NCBI GenBank assembly: GCA_964057225.1
Contig: OZ059898.1
Span: 11,160,001 to 11,224,000, forward strand
Source of the DNA: Auanema rhodensis
Lineage: Eukaryota; Nematoda; Chromadorea; Rhabditida; Rhabditidae
Direction: 5' to 3'
DNA: 64,000 bases
Position numbers and translations under genes: made by a program. The notes under the pieces are model-generated. The model was not told the DNA's origin, did not search any database, and worked only from the letters and a program-made list of their open reading frames with translations. Position 1 is the stretch's first letter. Each line of letters begins with the position of its first letter. Positions 62,201 to 64,000 of this stretch are shown here, in pieces.

Positions 62201-63356
62201 ATGATACATTATGTGAAGGTATACATGAATCAAGCTTTTATAAGCATGTTCGACCAAACAATCTTCAAAACAAAATTCAGATATTGACGAATGTGCTTTT
62301 GATCGGCCTTGTGATTATCAATGTTTCAATACCGTTGGTTCATATGAATGTAGTTGTCCAGATGGTTACGATTTAGATGAAATTTGCAAAGGTAAATATA
62401 TATAAACATATATATTTTTAGAAACAAACAGTTTTCTCCTTCACTGGCTATATAAAATAAAGTTAAAGCTACGAAAGCTGTATTAGAATAGCTCATTTCA
62501 AACACACAAAAAAACAAAAAAACAATAGCGGAGCCTATCATGTTAAGCTTGAATGCTGATGTTATCCCAGCATTTCCACTGAGGAGCATTAGAATAAAGC
62601 ATTGAGCAGAAGGAAAAAATCTAATTAATCAAATATTCTTTCAAGATATTGACGAGTGTGCGGAAAATCCCTACATTTGTGACGTTAGCGAAGTATGTTT
62701 CAATACTTTTGGAGGGTTTGAATGTATGCCAGATCCATGTCCTCAAAACTATACCGTAGAAGATAAAAGGTTTGTGTACACCATTGCAGAGCATTAAAAG
62801 AAAAATAACTCTGTTTCAATGCCATAAATTTACTTTTTATTTCAGATTATGTGTTCCGGAATGCACAGATTGTGATGACCCACCAATTCAACTTCAAATG
62901 TTGGCTGTACAAGCAGGTCTACCACCAGGTATTTTCAGAGATATCTTGTTGATTCATTATATTTCGAAATTGCTTTTCTATTTCTCTCTTTTTATAAATT
63001 ATAAAATATAATTATATTTTTCTTTATAGGAACACCTCTTGCTCAGTTGACAGCATATGATAAGAATGGAAAGGTTTTAACAGATACCAAATTCTCAATT
63101 GCTACAACATTAGAGGGATTATCTAAAGGTATATTTTAGAATATGAAAAGAAAAAAACTGCTACTTCTCAGGATTGTCACGATCTGGACCATTTACCACA
63201 CGAGCTAGGAATGGACAAGCCACCGTAATCACAAACAAATTGTTGGTAGCGGGATCTAGACATCGTATTCGTGTACGAGCCGAATCAGACGCTCGTCATG
63301 CTCACCGTGAAACACATTTCCTCCTTTTGATTGATGTTGGGCAATTCGATTTTTAA
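14162..63356 (+). CDS. him-4: hemicentin (giant extracellular VWA-Ig-EGF protein)
   Basis: About 126 coding exons join in frame from the ATG at 14162 to the TAA at 63354-63356, encoding roughly 5,000 residues. Domain order is signal peptide ([19 protein letters not shown]), VWA with the MIDAS motif DITGSM, hemicentin N-terminal region, about 47 Ig modules, Thr-rich linker, EGF-like modules with DIDEC, and a fibulin-type C-terminal module. This is the architecture of hemicentin; C. elegans him-4 is described with 48 Ig modules. Hemicentins are secreted matrix proteins that form tracks linking cells and basement membranes. An 18.5-kb intron (29686-48222) interrupts the Ig series and holds an antisense gene. 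Introns at 15142, 23838, 25389 and 51060 appear to use GC donors. Exon coordinates are given in the module entries below. The family call is very secure; single exon ends could be off by a few bases. Confidence 0.95.
14308..17339 (+). other. him-4: hemicentin VWA domain (exons 2-6)
   Basis: Exons: 14162-14263 (signal), 14308-14458, 15037-15141, 16848-16972, 17026-17115, 17268-17339. The first strand and metal site read [15 protein letters not shown], giving D-x-T-x-S. Further landmarks are [22 protein letters not shown] and VFVMTGDC, followed by [13 protein letters not shown]. The MIDAS residues are intact, so metal-dependent ligand binding is expected from the family. The intron after 15141 begins GC rather than GT. 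Confidence 0.9.
15142..16847 (+). other. 1.7-kb hemicentin intron with GC donor
   Basis: The upstream exon ends CAAACTTTAACAG and is followed by GCAAGT; the acceptor TATTTAG ends at 16847, and the frame is kept (TG-ILMALN). The intron holds a GC-richer island at about 15170-15320 with short inverted repeats, GA-rich runs near 16080-16120 and no coding exon that I can support. Confidence 0.6.
17427..18727 (+). other. him-4: hemicentin N-terminal region between VWA and Ig modules (exons 7-12)
   Basis: Exons: 17427-17574, 17907-18010, 18145-18249, 18305-18410, 18458-18579, 18626-18727. Sequence such as [42 protein letters not shown] and [19 protein letters not shown] is characteristic of the conserved segment that follows the VWA domain in hemicentins. 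It has no Ig cysteine pattern. Confidence 0.85.
18776..23729 (+). other. him-4: hemicentin Ig modules 1-12
   Basis: Exons: 18776-18992, 19046-19137, 19204-19257, 19307-19423, 19473-19641, 19689-19796, 19856-19929, 19978-20088, 20133-20279, 20327-20456, 20524-20619, 20664-20815, 20865-20988, 21410-21588, 21692-21784, 21828-22039, 22083-22182, 22237-22362, 22408-22527, 22573-22707, 22755-22899, 22983-23041, 23087-23192, 23236-23346, 23396-23499, 23552-23729. Each module has C...W and a D-x-G/A-x-Y-x-C strand (EYSCVV, GYDCQA, QYECRA, SYSCVA and so on), typical I-set repeats. Module joins are mostly phase 1. Confidence 0.9.
23776..29685 (+). other. him-4: hemicentin Ig modules 13-26 and first half of 27
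   Basis: Exons: 23776-23837, 23882-24004, 24050-24152, 24198-24313, 24365-24521, 24566-24716, 24764-25010, 25061-25199, 25243-25388, 25437-25604, 25650-25763, 25813-25936, 25985-26097, 26144-26303, 26347-26458, 26508-26585, 26651-26779, 26834-27002, 27051-27132, 27194-27315, 27446-27537, 27583-27647, 27696-27807, 27850-27951, 28092-28233, 28279-28430, 28475-28539, 28581-28687, 28969-29143, 29192-29352, 29395-29512, 29570-29685. I-set cysteines and NxAGxx motifs recur throughout. The introns after 23837 and 25388 start with GC. Confidence 0.9.
30030..30052. repeat. (TA)n microsatellite
   Basis: About 11 TA units in the large hemicentin intron. Confidence 0.85.
30431..45920 (-). CDS. antisense nested gene: cysteine-rich, probably GPI-anchored surface protein
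   Basis: Five minus-strand exons join in frame: 45340-45920 (from ATG; frame open upstream to about 46025), 37668-37799, 35288-35458, 31848-31998 and 30431-30631 with TAA. The total is 1236 nt, 411 residues. All four junctions have GT donors and CAG acceptors, with phases 2, 2, 2, 0. The N-terminal exon is Ser-rich and has a hydrophobic stretch ([20 protein letters not shown]) followed by AEQ, which may be the real signal peptide. The rest is cysteine-dense. Two similar modules ([15 protein letters not shown]...CYLCC and [17 protein letters not shown]...CQLCC) each follow the pattern C-C-CxC-CxxCC. They are joined by [18 protein letters not shown], which recalls the cysteine-rich region of ADAM proteases, but no protease domain is present. 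The protein ends in a hydrophobic stretch with no tail ([17 protein letters not shown]), as GPI-anchor signals do. The start exon is the least certain part. Confidence 0.72.
33761..33819. repeat. (GA)n microsatellite
   Basis: Nearly pure GA repeat with one CG interruption. It gives a spurious Ser-Leu open frame on the minus strand. Confidence 0.9.
37113..37164. repeat. compound (TC)n-(TA)n microsatellite
   Basis: A TC run at 37113-37138 passes directly into TA-rich repeat to 37164. Confidence 0.85.
42873..42913. repeat. (ATC)n trinucleotide repeat
   Basis: About 13 uninterrupted CAT/ATC units in the intron, not in any supported coding frame. Confidence 0.9.
44010..44068. repeat. (TA)n-(TG)n-rich microsatellite
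   Basis: TA repeats change to GTGTGTGT and then to mixed TA/CA repeats. Confidence 0.8.
44221..44360. repeat. pyrimidine (CT)-rich low-complexity tract
   Basis: Long CT-rich stretch with a C10 run at 44265-44274. Opposite-strand frames rich in Arg/Glu come from composition. Confidence 0.85.
46126..46142 (+). repeat. run of 17 G
   Basis: An uninterrupted G tract about 200 bases upstream of the nested gene's ATG (it is C-rich on that gene's sense strand). Such runs are rare in this AT-rich DNA. Confidence 0.9.
46345..46358 (+). promoter_or_regulatory. CTCCGCCCCATTTT motif upstream of the antisense nested gene
   Basis: Identical to the motif at 12832-12845. A second GCTCCGCC follows at 46366-46373. 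It lies about 430 bases upstream of the nested gene's ATG (minus strand), in a GC-richer segment around 46200-46400 that is a reasonable promoter candidate. Confidence 0.35.
46948..46999. repeat. (CT)n microsatellite
   Basis: About 25 CT units with one TAT interruption, in the large intron upstream of the nested gene's promoter region. Confidence 0.9.
48223..52611 (+). other. him-4: hemicentin Ig modules 27 (second half) to 36
   Basis: Exons: 48223-48297, 48698-48779, 48976-49055, 49098-49287, 49335-49486, 49533-49656, 49817-49890, 49933-50063, 50107-50171, 50251-50382, 50429-50585, 50629-50693, 50735-50891, 50946-51059, 51106-51195, 51315-51396, 51510-51679, 51729-51827, 51876-52049, 52098-52212, 52261-52433, 52488-52611. 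Motifs such as [23 protein letters not shown] and [12 protein letters not shown] mark the modules. The intron after 51059 starts GCATC. The last exon can run on into an alternative end (see 52488-53513). Confidence 0.9.
52488..53513 (+). CDS. him-4: alternative 3' terminal exon: truncated hemicentin with charged coiled-coil tail
   Basis: If the donor at 52612 (GTATGA) is not used, the Ig 36 frame stays open for 300 more codons to a TAG at 53511-53513. The added tail has a start with two cysteines, a Ser/Pro/Asn-rich stretch, then a long Arg/Glu/Gln region ([19 protein letters not shown] and similar, about 53000-53230) with heptad-like coiled-coil character. It ends in a strongly basic segment ([17 protein letters not shown]). 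No membrane segment is visible. An AATAAA lies about 240 bases downstream at 53754. The skipped form splices to 53881 and continues with Ig 37. The tail has protein-like composition and could not stay open by chance in such AT-rich DNA. A separate gene is unlikely because no acceptor or start lies between it and the Ig exon. It is unlike any hemicentin ending I know. Confidence 0.65.
   Translation, partial: FSADGRRLSIDHSQLTDAGTYTCVASNRAGETTMDFQVEILCMNLATDKCRELEYAHINKKRADYNRRQTERELQTRSRQSLNQRALSHTSSSPLSITTQSNSNPNPDDVPTASSRPLNSLPHLSVSSISQHSNSLSNSSSQSDLSHIPNSTIFDADTQTTYPDVQFIYEQYRRRYDEERARYEEHLRRRHEEQRRREQEHQRRLQRHRMEEERRHAFYQQQIEEQQRRRLEDEKLAQMIRQNRRLQQNLHLMTNKELDTLVPSDVDMMKISEDVTSSPESQALAQRWLKTRFDVVDLRPSERVKKVRSLRIRAAPDVRKRRRHHPCRPIKCRFRAIHLRT
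53754..53759 (+). terminator. poly(A) signal of the alternative hemicentin end
   Basis: AATAAA within an intron of the full-length gene, about 240 nt after the alternative stop and followed by T-rich sequence. It supports intronic polyadenylation rather than simple intron retention. Confidence 0.5.
56388..57889 (+). other. 1.5-kb hemicentin intron hosting the small antisense gene
   Basis: The intron is framed by exons 56228-56387 and 57890-57956 at phase 1. Apart from the antisense peptide gene, it contains GA-rich sequence at 57300-57420 and 57680-57740 whose open frames are compositional. Confidence 0.75.
56860..57195 (-). CDS. antisense nested gene: 79-residue secreted peptide
   Basis: Three minus-strand exons: 57129-57195, 57035-57078 and 56860-56988 (TAG at 56862-56860), with phases 1 and 0 and introns of 50 and 46 nt. 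The start [20 protein letters not shown] is a textbook signal peptide. A TTTCAG acceptor lies 8 bases upstream of the ATG (57204-57209), consistent with leader trans-splicing. The mature part has an acidic segment ([17 protein letters not shown]), then a basic, amphipathic-looking segment ([19 protein letters not shown]), then a tail with two cysteines. A GTGTGT after PNK could be a donor, so the tail may differ. The gene lies in the 1.5-kb hemicentin intron 56388-57889. It could be a neuropeptide-like, antimicrobial-like or matrix peptide. I do not recognise the family, and no dibasic-flanked repeats are present. Confidence 0.62.
58559..59669 (+). other. 1.1-kb hemicentin intron with a TA microsatellite
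   Basis: No coding signal is visible. The TA-rich tract at about 59180-59247 dominates the middle. Confidence 0.7.
59180..59247. repeat. (TA)n microsatellite
   Basis: Long TA repeat in the hemicentin intron 58559-59669. The pure part is about 59208-59247. Confidence 0.85.
61636..62080 (+). other. him-4: hemicentin Thr-rich linker
   Basis: Exons 61636-61698 and 61742-62080. The second begins with about 60 residues dominated by Thr and Ser, with runs of up to nine Thr, then Pro/Thr, an acidic stretch ([16 protein letters not shown]) and a first cysteine pair ([15 protein letters not shown]). A mucin-like O-glycosylated spacer is likely. The antisense Val-rich open frame here is a shadow of the Thr codons. 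Confidence 0.8.
62123..62769 (+). other. him-4: hemicentin EGF-like modules
   Basis: Exons 62123-62218, 62281-62391 and 62646-62769. Exon 62281-62391 encodes a complete calcium-binding EGF module: [29 protein letters not shown], then a final cysteine (DEICK). Exon 62646-62769 starts [13 protein letters not shown] and continues with [10 protein letters not shown]. Both have the D-x-D/N-E-C calcium signature. All joins are phase 1 at module starts. Confidence 0.88.
62846..63356 (+). other. him-4: hemicentin fibulin-type C-terminal module
   Basis: Exons 62846-62928, 63030-63128 and 63172-63356, ending at TAA. The segment starts [16 protein letters not shown] and has [17 protein letters not shown] and an ending [13 protein letters not shown]. 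This agrees with the C-terminal fibulin-like module of hemicentins and fibulins, which mediates assembly. Confidence 0.82.
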
Positions 63357-63511
63357 TATTAAAAGCAGGAAACCAAGAATATATTCAAGAGCAATTTACC
63401 GATTCCAATGTTTGTGTTATTGTTTTCTTTTCTTTACTTGTATATCGGTCTTATCTTAATTTTTAATTTTATAATTTGATCTGAAACTTTACATTTATTT
63501 TATAAAGTCCT

Positions 63512-63517
63512 AATAAA
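63512..63517 (+). terminator. poly(A) signal of full-length hemicentin
   Basis: AATAAA about 155 bases after the hemicentin stop codon, in the gap before the convergent transaldolase gene. Confidence 0.6.
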
Positions 63518-63772
63518 TATTGAGCACTATCATTATTATCAACAACTATAACTAATGAACAAATAATTTTAGACAAATTGATTGACTTAAAAATTATAAG
63601 TAAGCGAAAATATTGTTGAAACATTCTTTATACTCTATATGATAATCACAACCAATGCTTAAAAATTGAAAATGCTGTTGACCAGGAAACATAGAACACC
63701 GCATAAAACTAAAAACGGATCATCCAAATACAAATGGAAACTGAAATGCATTCACAGAACACGTGAGAGAAT

Positions 63773-64000
63773 TTAGAGACGAGCTTCGATAAGTTGCTCC
63801 AGAAGTCTAGCATCCTTAGCGAAATTGCGGATTCCTTCAGCTAATTTCTCAGTAGCCATAGCATCCTCATTCATAGCCCAACGGAAATATTTCTCATCAA
63901 CAGTAATAGCAGGAATATCGAGAGAAGCGACTGAAAAAAAAACGCTACTTAACTTGATCGTAAACAAATGCGATACCGTTTTCACTCTTGAGAACATGAG
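63773..64000 (-). CDS. transaldolase, C-terminal part (gene continues beyond the window)
   Basis: Minus-strand exons 63977-64000 (partial) and 63773-63930, joined at phase 1 across a 46-nt intron, stop TAA at 63775-63773. The peptide [56 protein letters not shown] aligns with the C-terminus of bacterial-type transaldolases, which end in a segment such as MAVDKLAEGIRKFA. Transaldolase transfers dihydroxyacetone units in the non-oxidative pentose phosphate pathway in the cytosol. The gene is convergent with hemicentin, about 415 bases from its stop. Confidence 0.88.
   Translation of the reverse strand, partial: LMFSRVKTVSHLFTIKLSSVFFSVASLDIPAITVDEKYFRWAMNEDAMATEKLAEGIRNFAKDARLLEQLIEARL

Noticed and set aside
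1-64000. CRISPR arrays, rRNA genes, bacterial-type operons
   Set aside because: None is present. The regular 256-bp repeats are exon-intron units and the genome is eukaryotic.

Overview
The window looks like nuclear DNA from a rhabditid nematode. It is AT-rich, with many very short introns bounded by GTAAG donors and TTTCAG or TTTTAG acceptors, acceptor-like sequence directly upstream of start codons (trans-splicing style), and gene families typical of worms (C6-domain secreted proteins, hemicentin). I cannot name the species.

Layout. (1) 1-1283: mostly intergenic, with one possible fragment of a coding exon near the left edge. (2) 1284-11650: two tandem, same-strand, very closely related secreted-protein genes. 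Each has a signal peptide, tiny Thr/Pro exons, ten tandem copies of a 57-nt Thr-rich exon carried on a ~256-bp exon+intron repeat, and a three-exon six-cysteine (C6-type) domain ending at the stop. The stalk half, introns included, is almost identical between the genes, whereas the C6 exons have diverged strongly. (3) 11650-14161: intergenic DNA and the probable promoter and 5' UTR of the next gene, including a long GC-rich hairpin. (4) 14162-63356: one giant gene of about 126 coding exons for a hemicentin (C. elegans him-4 type): signal peptide, VWA domain, hemicentin N-terminal region, about 47 Ig modules, Thr-rich linker, EGF-like modules and a fibulin-type C-terminal module. (5) 63773-64000: the 3' end of a transaldolase gene on the minus strand.

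Genes inside genes. The hemicentin gene carries two antisense genes in its introns. A five-exon gene at 30431-45920 in the 18.5-kb intron would encode a cysteine-rich, probably GPI-anchored surface protein. A three-exon gene at 56860-57195 would encode a 79-residue secreted peptide. Intron 52612-53880 also contains a long in-frame extension of the preceding exon with its own stop and poly(A) signal. It predicts a truncated hemicentin ending in a Ser-rich, Arg/Glu-rich coiled-coil tail.

How they relate. All but the transaldolase are predicted to be secreted or extracellular-matrix proteins. Hemicentin is a basement-membrane and cell-anchoring protein in worms. The C6 pair has the form of a constant mucin-like stalk with a variable cysteine-rich head. 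All splice models are read by eye from splice consensus and reading frame; none was checked against transcripts.
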